Source of the DNA: G963676095 sp963676095
GTDB lineage: Bacteria > Bacteroidota > Bacteroidia > Bacteroidales > Prolixibacteraceae
Reading direction: 5' to 3'
Assembly (NCBI GenBank): GCA_963676095.1
Contig: OY781040.1
Location: 3,224,001 to 3,288,000, forward strand
Length of the DNA stretch: 64,000 bases
The notes under the pieces are model-generated. The model did not search any database. It saw nothing but the letters and a program-made list of their open reading frames with translations, and was not told where the DNA came from. The stretch's first letter is position 1, and the number at the start of each line of letters is the position of its first letter. This document shows positions 9,514 to 18,310 of this stretch, piece after piece. Made by a program: the position numbers and the translations under genes.

Positions 9514-11106
9514 ATGAGAATAATAGTTATTGCCATCATAGTACTTGGCTTAAGTACATTAATCACCTCCTGTGATTATGATCTGAACATCAACAATTCT
9601 CCCAACTCGGCTCAGGAAGCTTCTCCTGAACTGAGGTTACCTTATATCCTGGCTGAATCGATGGACTTTTATGGGAGTAACGGGACGCGTACAGCGTTTC
9701 TTTGTCAGCAAATGGGATATATTTATAGTGCCAGCGCCCGTTATTACCAAATGGAAAACTGGCAGTTTCAGAACAGTGCCGAAGCCTGGGTCTGGCAGTG
9801 CTGGTATGGTTATGCCTGGGTCAACATTGATGAGATGATTTCTGATGCTGAGGAGTTAGGGGCTTGGCATTATGTTGGCGTTGGTAAACTGTTACAGGCT
9901 TTTGGTTGCGGATCATTGGCTGATGCCTATGGTTATATTGTTTATCAGGACGCCTTGACCGACAATATCCAGCCTGATTACGATGATGCGGAATATGTGT
10001 ATAAACAGGTTCTTCCATTATGTGATGAAGCAATTGAAGATCTGGAAAAGACGCAGGACGATGGTGCCCCGGCCCTGTCCGAGGGTGACCTTGTATATAG
10101 CGGGGATGTTGACAAATGGATCAAATTTGCTTACGGCGTGAAGGCCAGGTTAATGCTTCACTTGTCGAAAAAAGAAGAAGGAACAGATACGCTTGATTAC
10201 AACCCGGAAGGCATCCTCGAAGCCTTAAGTAAGTCTTTTGATTCGAATGATGACGACTTTGAATATGATTATGAGGAAAGCAGCGTATCGGCCCAGAATG
10301 CTATTATGTATCAGAATACCTCTTCCAGTTATAAACCAGGAAAACTCTGGCACGATTACCTGTTAAATGTTGTGGATACAACGGATGCTAATGTTGCCGG
10401 AGAGAGCTGGAATAGCCGGGTTGTTGACCCCCGTGCAGAGAAACTTCTTCCAAAGATTCTCTCCGGACCACTGAAAGGGGACTATTCGAAAGGAGTGAAT
10501 CTGGCATATGCCAATTCTAAACCTACTGCGAGTGATTCGACATGTGTGGGTGTAAAATCGACTGATGATAACTTGTTGTATTACACGCAGCAGGCTTCTC
10601 CGTTCTTCTTATTAACCTACTCGGAAGAAAAATTTATCGAGGCTGAGGTGTACTACAGAATGGGAGATTCCTATAAAGCTCAGGCTCTCGCTGCTTATCA
10701 GGAAGCGATTAAAGCCAATATGGAAAAACTGGGGGTAACAACCAGCAATATAGAAACATTTATGTCGAGCGCCGCAGTTGCCCAAACAGCCAGTGAACTG
10801 ACGCTTAGTCATATTATGATTCAAAAATATATTGCGTTAACGTATAGTCCGGAAGTCTGGAACGATATGAGACGTTGCGATTATTGCATCGGGTCCGATG
10901 GAACATACAATTATGATGAAGGTGTCTATAAGGGATTTAAACGGCCCACCTATGTTTATGAAACAGCCTTCCCTTCTGATGACGATTATATCAGGAGGTA
11001 CCAGATGGCTTATTACGAGCGGTATTATAATTCTGATAAAGTAACAGCTCTTGGGGTATTTGATGATGAATATATGACAGAGCCCGTTTGGTGGGACGAG
11101 GAATAA
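9514..11106 (+). CDS. SusD/RagB-family lipoprotein (first pair)
   Basis: The 530-residue protein is a surface lipoprotein with a short signal ending in the lipobox 'STLITSC' (lipidated Cys20). The start of the mature part, 'NINNSPNSAQEASPELRLPY', matches the SusD-like_2 subgroup, where a 'lo-cal' pattern of Asn-Pro-x-x-Pro residues precedes the helices. Residues about 110-220 carry the TPR-like helices ('GVGKLLQAFGCGSLADAYGY'), and the end holds 'YSPEVWNDMRRCDYC'. It is the lid and substrate-capture partner of the SusC 69 bases upstream. The nutrient it binds cannot be read from sequence. Confidence 0.93.
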   Translation: MRIIVIAIIVLGLSTLITSCDYDLNINNSPNSAQEASPELRLPYILAESMDFYGSNGTRTAFLCQQMGYIYSASARYYQMENWQFQNSAEAWVWQCWYGYAWVNIDEMISDAEELGAWHYVGVGKLLQAFGCGSLADAYGYIVYQDALTDNIQPDYDDAEYVYKQVLPLCDEAIEDLEKTQDDGAPALSEGDLVYSGDVDKWIKFAYGVKARLMLHLSKKEEGTDTLDYNPEGILEALSKSFDSNDDDFEYDYEESSVSAQNAIMYQNTSSSYKPGKLWHDYLLNVVDTTDANVAGESWNSRVVDPRAEKLLPKILSGPLKGDYSKGVNLAYANSKPTASDSTCVGVKSTDDNLLYYTQQASPFFLLTYSEEKFIEAEVYYRMGDSYKAQALAAYQEAIKANMEKLGVTTSNIETFMSSAAVAQTASELTLSHIMIQKYIALTYSPEVWNDMRRCDYCIGSDGTYNYDEGVYKGFKRPTYVYETAFPSDDDYIRRYQMAYYERYYNSDKVTALGVFDDEYMTEPVWWDEE

Positions 11107-11116
11107 AGCGGATAAA

Positions 11117-11239
11117 AAAAGGTATCCGGTAAAATTTGCTTTTGGTCGGAACTTTCCTGAACTCCGGGTTCCAGGGGATCATGTTTTAATCCGGGAAAGA
11201 AATAAGTGACTAAATGCAATGGCCTGCCGGGTACCTTTT
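11117..11239 (+). terminator. Long-loop inverted repeat after the SusD gene, possible terminator or structured RNA
   Basis: AAAAGGTATCCGG (11117-11129) can pair with CCGGGTACCTTTT (11227-11239) over 13 positions with one G-U pair, and a T-rich run follows (11240-11250). The 97-base loop has further short self-complementary pieces, for example GGAAC with GTTCC and CTTTCC with GGGAAAG. The simplest reading is a terminator with a large loop at the end of the SusCD transcript. A structured leader for the next gene is possible. Confidence 0.4.
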
Positions 11240-11332
11240 CTTTTTATTTTATGGCTTTTGTTACATGGTTTTAATTATATTTCCTAAATTTTTGTATTTT
11301 TAATTTGTAATACATCCTAATACTTTTTAGCT

Positions 11333-12505
11333 ATGTTGAGGTTTTGGAAGACAGTTTATGTTCCACTTTTCTTTTTGGTTATGCTTTCTGCATGTGCCGG
11401 AAAGAAACTGGATACGGCAGGTCCGCTTATCTCTCATGTCCAGGATAAGTTCGCTCCGGATCAACGAAACGCCCTTTTCCGGGTTGAACCGGTCAGCGAA
11501 TCAGGAAAACTGGTCCTGAAGGGGGAGACCTCTGTTCCTGAAGCGCATAAGGCTTTGCTTGATTCTCTGGCTGAAAGAGGTATTTCCATAATCGATTCTA
11601 TCATGTTGTTGCCCGACTCTACAGTTGGAGGGAAGAGCTGGGGGCTTGTTACCCTTTCGGTAGGAAACATTAGACATAACCCCGATAATGCGGAAGAGAT
11701 GGTTTCACAGCTTTTGCTGGGTACGCCCGTGAAAATTTTGAAACGCAGCCATGATTGGTTCCTGGTCCAGTCCCCCGACGAATATATCGGATGGATAGAC
11801 GACAGTGCCCTGTTTCCTGTTAGCGAAACGGTGCTGGACGAGTGGAAAAGCAGCAACCGTTATTTTTATAACCGGATCAGCGGTTCTGCATACGCTTCCC
11901 CTGACGAAAAGGGGCCAGTGGTTTCTGATCTGGTCCTGGGCGATCTGTTTAGCGCGGACCCGGGGAAAGAGGGTTTTTTGCAAATGCATTTCCCAGATGG
12001 GAGAACAGGTTATGTTAAGAAAGATGAATGCACACCGTTTCAGGAGTGGGGATCCTCCCACGCTGTAAATGAAATTATCCGGACGGCTTGCCAGCTGGTA
12101 GGAAGGCCTTATCTCTGGGGCGGGACTTCTACCAAAGCGGTCGATTGTTCCGGGCTGATGAAAACCGCCTTTTTTTCCCAGGGAATAATCCTTGCCCGGG
12201 ATGCTTCGCAACAGGCACGTTATGGTCAGATTTTGCCGGTGACGGATTCTCTTGATTTTTTACCAGGCGACCTGCTTTTTTTTGGCAGGAGTAAGGAGCA
12301 TGTGACCCATGTGGGCATGTACATTGGTAACGGCAAATACGTTCATTCTTCCGGGCTGGTGCGCATTAACAGTTTTAATCCGAAAGATCCTGATTATTTA
12401 GATTATAACAGAAAACGCCTGGTGTCGGCCAGCCGGGTGCTGAACTCGCTGGATACAGAAGAAATTATTCCTGTTCAGCAACATGCCTGGTATATAAGTA
12501 ATTGA
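11333..12505 (+). CDS. NlpC/P60 cell-wall peptidase lipoprotein with SH3-like region (YkfC-like)
   Basis: The 390-residue product has a signal peptide with the lipobox 'MLSAC' (about residues 17-21), so it is probably a lipoprotein. Residues about 120-235 form bacterial SH3-like repeats ('GTPVKILKRSHDWFLVQSPD', 'GWIDDSALF'). The C-terminal NlpC/P60 domain (about 245-365) has the catalytic Cys272 in 'AVDCSGLM' and the His in 'HVTHVGMYIGNGKYVHSSG'. The architecture resembles gamma-D-glutamyl-L-diamino acid endopeptidases such as YkfC, which cut murein tripeptides to release L-Ala-D-Glu. It is followed after 49 bases by a dipeptide epimerase gene, the classic partner. Position downstream of SusCD suggests peptide degradation after import. 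Confidence 0.9.
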   Translation: MLRFWKTVYVPLFFLVMLSACAGKKLDTAGPLISHVQDKFAPDQRNALFRVEPVSESGKLVLKGETSVPEAHKALLDSLAERGISIIDSIMLLPDSTVGGKSWGLVTLSVGNIRHNPDNAEEMVSQLLLGTPVKILKRSHDWFLVQSPDEYIGWIDDSALFPVSETVLDEWKSSNRYFYNRISGSAYASPDEKGPVVSDLVLGDLFSADPGKEGFLQMHFPDGRTGYVKKDECTPFQEWGSSHAVNEIIRTACQLVGRPYLWGGTSTKAVDCSGLMKTAFFSQGIILARDASQQARYGQILPVTDSLDFLPGDLLFFGRSKEHVTHVGMYIGNGKYVHSSGLVRINSFNPKDPDYLDYNRKRLVSASRVLNSLDTEEIIPVQQHAWYISN

Positions 12506-12554
12506 TCAGCTATAATTGAAATGGCGGAACCGAAATACCGTTAATAAAAAATAT

Positions 12555-13697
12555 ATGGACCAATCGCGAAGAACCTTTATCCGGGTTGGCGGTCTGACGG
12601 CAATAGCCGGGCTGACCGGGATCAGTAGTATTTTTGCCAATATGAAAAATGAACCGATAAAAAACAGAAAATCAGGGAAAGGGCTTACCCTGCGTTTTAA
12701 GCCTTACGACCTGCAGTTAAGACATACTTTTACAATTGCTGGAAACTCGCGTACGACGACGCCCGTTATGCTTACAGAAATAGAATATGACGGGGTAACG
12801 GGCTACGGGGAAGCCTCCATGCCCCCTTACCTTGGAGAAAGTCACGGAACCGCAACGAAGTTCCTTTCGTCTCTCGACCTTGCCCAGTTCTCCGATCCGT
12901 TCCAACTCGAGGATATCCTGGAGTATGTTGATGGGATGGCTGATCATAATTGCGCGGCAAAGGCTTCGATTGATATCGCCCTCCACGATCTGCTGGGTAA
13001 GATGATGGGACAACCCTGGTATAAAATCTGGGGATATAATCCATCAAAGACACCAAATACTTCATTTACAATAGGTATTGATACTGCTGAAGTTGTGAAG
13101 CAGAAAGTACGGGAAGCGAAGCCCTATAAAATATTGAAGGTAAAACTGGGACGGGACAATGATAAGGAGATGATCGAAACAATCCGGTCGGAAACCGATG
13201 TGCCCCTTTGTGTGGATGTGAACCAGGGATGGACCGACCGTGAGAAAGCTCTGGATATGATTTTCTGGCTGAAGGAGAAAGGTGTGGTTTTTGTCGAGCA
13301 GCCGATGCCAAAAACTGCGTTGGACGACATGGCTTGGCTGACCCGGCATAGTCCTCTCCCGACAATAGCGGATGAGGCCCTGCAGCGCCTTCCTGATGTC
13401 ATGAAAGCTCATGGGGTTTATTCAGGCATCAATATTAAGCTGATGAAGTGCACCGGTATGCGTGAGGCCCACAAAATGCTTGATCTGGCCAGGGCACTCG
13501 GCATGAAAGTAATGATTGGCTGCATGACCGAAACTTCCTGTGCAATTTCGGCTGCTGCACAATTATCGCCAATGACCGACTGGGCCGATCTCGATGGTAA
13601 CCTTTTGATATCCAATGATCCCTATAAGGGAGTAACGGTTACGGATGGAAAGGTGACCCTGATCGACCGGCCGGGAATCGGAATAAAACTTGACTGA
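12555..13697 (+). CDS. Dipeptide epimerase, L-Ala-D/L-Glu epimerase type (enolase superfamily)
   Basis: I place the start at the ATG at 12555 because the product then begins with a twin-arginine-like signal, 'MDQSRRTFIRVGGLTAIAG'; the frame extends to a TTG at 12516. The 380-residue protein has the muconate-lactonizing subgroup residues: the Lys-x-Lys motif in 'ILKVKLGRD', the metal ligands in 'CVDVNQGW', 'FVEQPMP' and 'IADEAL', and the second catalytic Lys in 'INIKLMKCTG'. 'WADLDGNLLI' near the end is typical of L-Ala-D/L-Glu epimerases. Such enzymes convert L-Ala-D-Glu from murein into L-Ala-L-Glu, which peptidases can split. A Tat-exported or membrane-anchored epimerase is unusual compared with the cytosolic E. 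coli enzyme. Confidence 0.9.
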   Translation: MDQSRRTFIRVGGLTAIAGLTGISSIFANMKNEPIKNRKSGKGLTLRFKPYDLQLRHTFTIAGNSRTTTPVMLTEIEYDGVTGYGEASMPPYLGESHGTATKFLSSLDLAQFSDPFQLEDILEYVDGMADHNCAAKASIDIALHDLLGKMMGQPWYKIWGYNPSKTPNTSFTIGIDTAEVVKQKVREAKPYKILKVKLGRDNDKEMIETIRSETDVPLCVDVNQGWTDREKALDMIFWLKEKGVVFVEQPMPKTALDDMAWLTRHSPLPTIADEALQRLPDVMKAHGVYSGINIKLMKCTGMREAHKMLDLARALGMKVMIGCMTETSCAISAAAQLSPMTDWADLDGNLLISNDPYKGVTVTDGKVTLIDRPGIGIKLD

Positions 13698-13732
13698 GCC
13701 TGTTTTTTAGGCAATATTCCGAACTTTATTTT

Positions 13733-13778
13733 TTCCAGCCAGGCAGGAAGCAATAGATGCGTCCCTGCCTGGCTGGAA
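13733..13778 (+). terminator. Rho-independent terminator after the epimerase gene
   Basis: TTCCAGCCAGGCAGG (13733-13747) is perfectly complementary to CCTGCCTGGCTGGAA (13764-13778), with a 16-base loop and T-rich sequence after it (13779-13783). It closes the peptide-utilisation locus and insulates the respiratory genes that start at 13979. Confidence 0.85.
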
Positions 13779-13978
13779 TTTTTATGAGTGGAAATACTCT
13801 TTTCAGTTTTTTATATTTTATAAATAAGATATTTTAATCTTTTAGTATGATTTTAATGGAGATTTTTAAACATCTGCAAATTTTATTTGTTGCCTGAATG
13901 TATATGTGTCATTTCTAATGAGAAATCGAACAAACCGTTTGGATATTTTCAGCAAAGGAAATTAAAGTCGAATCATAT

Positions 13979-14944
13979 ATGAAAGATTTTTTTAATGTCA
14001 TCTGGCATTTTTTCGACAAGCTAAATGCTTCTTCATCGGAGGAAGCGCATAGCATTAATAATCTTTTCGATCAGTTTCTTATTTTGTCGCTGGTAATTTT
14101 TGTTATTGTTTGCTTTATGACGATTGTTGGGGCTGTTCGGTATCACTCTTCAAAAAGAAAAGGGGGAGAACCTAAACAGACCTTCGGCAATACGAAACTC
14201 GAGATTACCTGGACTGTCCTTCCATTGATTGCTGTTACTGTTTTCTTTTTTCTGACACTTAAGGTTATGAGGGACACCAACCGGTCATACCCGGAAGGGC
14301 AGACTCCTGATATAATCATTATTGCCCATCAATTCTGGTGGGACTTTCGTTATCCAAAGTATCATGTTGCAACGGCCAATGAGTTACATATTCCGGTTGG
14401 CAGGAAATTGTTGGTTCAGGTTCAGTCGGCTGATGTTATTCATAGTTGGTGGGTACCTGAGCTGGGTCGGAAAATTGATGCGATACCCGGGCGGACAAAC
14501 CATATCTGGATGAATGCCTCTGTTGCCGGGGATTATGAGGGGGCATGCAGCGAATATTGCGGGGCGGAACATGCCTGGATGCGGATTAAGGTTGTTGCGG
14601 AGAGCGGGGAAAATTTTAACAGGTGGATTGCAGAACAACAGGAATTACCAAAACCACCTGCAGATAGCCTGGCAATGTCAGGAGCAAGGATGTTTCATGA
14701 GATGACCTGTGGCAACTGTCATTCGATATCCGGAACGTCTGCATCTTCGCGTATAGGCCCTGACCTGACCCATGTCGGTTCCCGCCAGACGCTCCTGAGC
14801 GGAATGATGCCTAATAATTTTGAAAATATGAAGCGCTGGCTTACAAATCCGCAAAAGGTAAAGCCAGGCAGCAATATGCCGAATTTCATGTTCACGAAGA
14901 AAGAAGTTGAAGCTCTTTCGACCTATTTGGAGGATTTAAAATGA
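13979..14944 (+). CDS. ctaC: Cytochrome c oxidase subunit II with C-terminal cytochrome c domain (caa3 type)
   Basis: The 321-residue protein has two N-terminal membrane helices (about 30-55 and 80-100), then the periplasmic CuA domain with 'HSWWVPELGRKIDAIPGR' and the copper ligands Cys190, Cys194, His198 and Met201 in 'CSEYCGAEHAWM'. A cytochrome c domain follows, with haem attachment at Cys244-x-x-Cys247-His248 and a likely Met ligand in 'GSNMPNFMF'. Subunit II accepts electrons and passes them to subunit I. The fused c domain makes this a caa3-type oxidase that can take electrons directly from its partner complex. It overlaps the next gene by four bases (ATGA). A lipobox is not evident. 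Confidence 0.96.
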   Translation: MKDFFNVIWHFFDKLNASSSEEAHSINNLFDQFLILSLVIFVIVCFMTIVGAVRYHSSKRKGGEPKQTFGNTKLEITWTVLPLIAVTVFFFLTLKVMRDTNRSYPEGQTPDIIIIAHQFWWDFRYPKYHVATANELHIPVGRKLLVQVQSADVIHSWWVPELGRKIDAIPGRTNHIWMNASVAGDYEGACSEYCGAEHAWMRIKVVAESGENFNRWIAEQQELPKPPADSLAMSGARMFHEMTCGNCHSISGTSASSRIGPDLTHVGSRQTLLSGMMPNNFENMKRWLTNPQKVKPGSNMPNFMFTKKEVEALSTYLEDLK

Positions 14945-16632
14945 ACTTAAAAATTCATATACCTGAGTCAACAGAATCACTACCCCGTCTGAGATCTGCC
15001 AATGGATGGCTGCAATGGATCTCTTCAGTAGATCACAAACAGATTGGGATTATGTATTTATGGAGTGCTGCCATCTTTTTTATTATCGGCTTTATCGAGG
15101 CTTTACTAATGAGGATACAACTGGCAAGGCCTGAGAACTCGTTCCTTTCGCCGGAAGTATATAACCAGATCTTTACGATGCATGGCACGACCATGATCTT
15201 CCTGGTGTTAACTCCTCTCGTCTTTGGTTTTGCTACTTATCTTGTCCCGTTAATGATTGGTGCAAACGAAATGGCTTTCCCCCGGCTTAATGCTTTTAGT
15301 TTCTGGATTTTCCTGTTGGGCGGACTTATCCTTTATTTCTCGTTTTTTGCCGGAGGTGCCCCGGCTGTCGGGTGGTTCAGTTATGCCCCGTTGAGTGAGA
15401 AATTTTATAATTTTACTCCGGGTGTCGATTACTGGGCGTTAAGTATCCTGTTAATGGGGATAGGTACGGTAGGGGCAGCCCTCAATTTCGTGGTTACTAC
15501 TTTAACCATGCGCACGAAAGGATTGGCGATGACGAAACTTCCGCTTTTTGTGTGGATGATGTTTGTGAATTCACTCCTGGTCCTATCGGCGTTTCCGGTG
15601 TTGAATGCAGGACTGGTGATGATCCTGCTCGACCGGCAGATTGATGCACACTTCTTTACTACGAATACCGGTGGTTCTGCCTTGTTGTGGCAGCATATAT
15701 TCTGGGTATTCGGGCATCCTGAAGTTTATATTCTGGTATTGCCTGCTTTCGGGATGATTTCTGAAGTGATACCTGTCTTTTCCCGTAAACCGATTTTTGG
15801 ATATGAATTTGTTGCGGCTTCCTCTGTCGCTATTGTGCTGCTTTCGTTCGGGGTCTGGGCTCATCATATGTTTGCTGCCGGGATCGGAACCGCTTTCGAA
15901 GCTTTCTTCGCAGCAACCAGTATGTTGATTGCAGTGCCAACCGGTGTTAAGATATTCAACTGGGCAGCTACGATGTGGGGCGGCTCGGTCAGGCTTACAA
16001 CATCGATGCTGTTTGCATTGGCCCTGCTTATCGATTTTACAATAGGAGGCCTGGAAGGGGTCGGATTTGCGATTGTTCCTGCCGACTGGCGACTAACCGA
16101 TACTTATTTCGTTGTGGCACACATTCATTATGTATTTATTGGTGCCGTACTGACAGGAGTCTTTGCAGGTATTTATTACTGGTTTCCTAAAATGACAGGC
16201 AGAATGCTCTCGGAGAAGCTTGGGAAATGGCATTTCTGGATATTCGTTATCAGTTTTAACTGTACTTTTTTCGTGTTCCATTTCCTTGGAATGCTTGGCA
16301 TGCCCCGTCGTGTGTTTACTTATCCCGATCGTCCGTATTTGGGGTCGCTGAATATGTTTTCCACAATCAGTTCGATCGTGTTCGGGTTCTCTTTTCTGCT
16401 TTTCCTTTATAATGTTTTTTACAGTCTCAAATATGGAAAGAAGGCAGGGGATAATCCCTGGAAAGCATGGACGCTGGAATGGCTTTGCGCTTCTCCTCCA
16501 AGACCGAAAAGCTTTGGGAAGATTCCTTTGGTGAGGAGCCGCCGTCCCTTATGGGATCTTGAACATCCTGAAAATCCCGACTGGAGAAATAAAAACAAAA
16601 AACAAAAAACTGTGGCTTATGAGCAGAAGTAA
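14941..16632 (+). CDS. ctaD: Cytochrome c oxidase subunit I
   Basis: The 563-residue inner-membrane protein is the haem-copper catalytic subunit that reduces oxygen to water and pumps protons. Visible ligands are His81 ('FTMHGTTMIF') and His396 for low-spin haem, His394 for the high-spin haem ('VVAHIHYVF'), and His259, His308 and His309 for CuB. The 'GHPEVYIL' motif provides Glu261 and the cross-linked Tyr263, which marks an A-type (A1) oxidase with a D-channel glutamate. The start overlaps the end of ctaC by four bases. The last 14 bases overlap the subunit III gene. The C-terminus has a Lys-rich hydrophilic tail. Confidence 0.97.
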   Translation: MNLKIHIPESTESLPRLRSANGWLQWISSVDHKQIGIMYLWSAAIFFIIGFIEALLMRIQLARPENSFLSPEVYNQIFTMHGTTMIFLVLTPLVFGFATYLVPLMIGANEMAFPRLNAFSFWIFLLGGLILYFSFFAGGAPAVGWFSYAPLSEKFYNFTPGVDYWALSILLMGIGTVGAALNFVVTTLTMRTKGLAMTKLPLFVWMMFVNSLLVLSAFPVLNAGLVMILLDRQIDAHFFTTNTGGSALLWQHIFWVFGHPEVYILVLPAFGMISEVIPVFSRKPIFGYEFVAASSVAIVLLSFGVWAHHMFAAGIGTAFEAFFAATSMLIAVPTGVKIFNWAATMWGGSVRLTTSMLFALALLIDFTIGGLEGVGFAIVPADWRLTDTYFVVAHIHYVFIGAVLTGVFAGIYYWFPKMTGRMLSEKLGKWHFWIFVISFNCTFFVFHFLGMLGMPRRVFTYPDRPYLGSLNMFSTISSIVFGFSFLLFLYNVFYSLKYGKKAGDNPWKAWTLEWLCASPPRPKSFGKIPLVRSRRPLWDLEHPENPDWRNKNKKQKTVAYEQK

Positions 16633-17170
16633 AATGATGATGTTGTTTTTCGTTGGCTCGGAAGCTTTTTTCTTCCTTGCGCTCATTTTCGGATACGTTT
16701 ATTACAGTCATCCGGGAGGACAGATTGTCGATACGGCCCGTTTTCTTGATGTAAAAAAGACTGGTGTTTTTACCATATTTCTATTGTTGAGCAGTTTTAC
16801 TATCCATATTGCTGATTTGAAATTCAAGAAAGGGAATTCGAAAGGACTGGTCACCTGGATGATTACGACGATCGTGCTTGGCCTTGTTTTTCTCATTGGA
16901 CAAGGGATCGAGTATGCCGAGCTAATCAGCAAAGAAATTACAATCAGTAAAGATGTTTTCGGGTCGGCTTTTTATACTCTTACCGGGTTCCACGGGCTTC
17001 ATGTGTTTGTTGGCCTGATTATCCTGGGCGTTGTTGCATATCTTATCTGGAATGAAAAATACCATAAACTTGGAACTTCTGCCCTGGAATCTGTTTCAAT
17101 ATACTGGCATTTTGTAGATGCTGTTTGGATCGTGGTTTTCAGCGTGGTATATCTGGGGGCAGCGTTGTGA
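16619..17170 (+). CDS. ctaE: Cytochrome c oxidase subunit III
   Basis: I choose the ATG at 16619, which overlaps the end of subunit I by 14 bases and gives 183 residues beginning 'MSRSKMMMLFFVGSEAFFF'. That is the usual first helix of subunit III. An ATG at 16634, just after the subunit I stop, is the alternative. The protein has five hydrophobic helices, and 'TLTGFHGLHVFVGLIIL' and 'SVSIYWHFVDAVWIVVF' are family hallmarks. It is the short five-helix form common in bacterial caa3 oxidases and stabilises subunit I and the proton path. It lies inside the ctaC-ctaD-ctaE run. Confidence 0.93.
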   Translation: MSRSKMMMLFFVGSEAFFFLALIFGYVYYSHPGGQIVDTARFLDVKKTGVFTIFLLLSSFTIHIADLKFKKGNSKGLVTWMITTIVLGLVFLIGQGIEYAELISKEITISKDVFGSAFYTLTGFHGLHVFVGLIILGVVAYLIWNEKYHKLGTSALESVSIYWHFVDAVWIVVFSVVYLGAAL

Positions 17171-17258
17171 ATTAAAAAAAATTAATACTTCGGAAATCAG
17201 GGGATTAAAAAAAATTGAACGAGTAAGCATAATAGGGTTAAGCAAAAAAATTGAGCAT

Positions 17259-18050
17259 ATGAGTACATTAGAGATATTCACATCATTCTGGCATTTCAAT
17301 ATGCCATCCATTGTGATCGCTGTGCTACTCCTGTTGTGGCACTGGATTGGTAACGGGTTTCGCTTTACAGGAAGAAGTAAGAATTTCCTGACAGGCATTT
17401 TCCTTTTGATCCTGGTGACGGTTTCTCCGCTCGATTTTCTTGGACACCATTACCTGTTTTCGGCACATATGACCGAGCATATTGTTTTATTGCTGATTAT
17501 TCCTCCCTTATTGCTGTCCGGGACCAGTCCTGATTACATTCACCGGCTTATGAAGAGTAATTGGTTTATAAAAGTCGGAAGGGGCCTTTTTCATCCGGTT
17601 GTAGCCTGGATCTTAGGAGTAGGTTCCATGTATTTCTGGCATGTGCCTTCATTGTTCATGTCAATGATGCATTCACCTGCTGTTATGATTGTCCAGACGA
17701 TTTCCCTGTTGATTATTGGGGTAATATTTATTTGGCCTGTGTTTGCGCCTGTTGAATGGATGAGGCTCGAACCTCTTCAGTGCGCCCTGTTCCTCTTTAG
17801 TGCTTGTACGGGATGTACGGTGTTGGGAATACTGATCGCTTTTTCGCCGAATGATATTTATACATCAGTTTTAATGCCGCATAATGCTGCTGTAGAGAGC
17901 CTGATCCGAAGCGGCTGGGGAATTTCCGAACATAGGGATCAGCAAATAGCGGGATTGATCATGTGGGTTCCTGCCTGTCTGGTTTATGCAACAAATATTC
18001 TCATTAAAATATTTAAATGGTATGCTGTTTCTGATGTAGCATCCGAATAA
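17259..18050 (+). CDS. ctaG: CtaG-like cytochrome c oxidase assembly membrane protein (caa3_CtaG family)
   Basis: The frame is open back to 17118 inside the subunit III gene, but the ATG at 17259 gives a natural start ('MSTLEIFTSFWHFNMPSI') and a 263-residue protein. It has about seven hydrophobic segments and the pattern 'FSAHMTEHIVLLLIIPPLLL' plus 'GVGSMYFWHVPSLFMSMM', typical of the caa3_CtaG family named after the Bacillus factor needed for assembly of caa3 oxidase. It is not the copper chaperone Cox11 that is also called CtaG. The gap of 88 bases after subunit III and its place in the cluster fit a role in oxidase maturation. Confidence 0.87.
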   Translation: MSTLEIFTSFWHFNMPSIVIAVLLLLWHWIGNGFRFTGRSKNFLTGIFLLILVTVSPLDFLGHHYLFSAHMTEHIVLLLIIPPLLLSGTSPDYIHRLMKSNWFIKVGRGLFHPVVAWILGVGSMYFWHVPSLFMSMMHSPAVMIVQTISLLIIGVIFIWPVFAPVEWMRLEPLQCALFLFSACTGCTVLGILIAFSPNDIYTSVLMPHNAAVESLIRSGWGISEHRDQQIAGLIMWVPACLVYATNILIKIFKWYAVSDVASE

Positions 18051-18085
18051 CTTATCTCTTTGTGATGTCTTAAAAATTACAGTAT

Positions 18086-18310
18086 ATGGATCTGGAAGAA
18101 CTTAATAAACATACAGATGAGTATCCGCTGAACGAGTCAACGCCGGCTGTGATGCCGGAGCTGACTTTCTGGCCGTTCATACTGGCCTTCGGTGTTTTAT
18201 TTCTTTTCTGGGGAATAATCACTTCTCTTGCTATTAGCGGCGTGGGCATCCTTTTGATTATTTTATCGGTTGCCGGGTGGATACAAGATTTAAATCATGA
18301 ACAAGAATGA
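18086..18310 (+). CDS. Small two-helix membrane protein, likely oxidase subunit IV-like
   Basis: The 74-residue product has a short acidic N-terminus and two membrane helices (about 28-48 and 50-67). The first contains 'TFWPFILAFGVLFLFWG', a pattern seen in small accessory subunits encoded next to bacterial haem-copper oxidases. It has no catalytic residue. Its 3' end overlaps the Rieske gene by 14 bases, which suggests translational coupling. The assignment as subunit IV rests on this position, size and motif only. Confidence 0.7.
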   Translation: MDLEELNKHTDEYPLNESTPAVMPELTFWPFILAFGVLFLFWGIITSLAISGVGILLIILSVAGWIQDLNHEQE

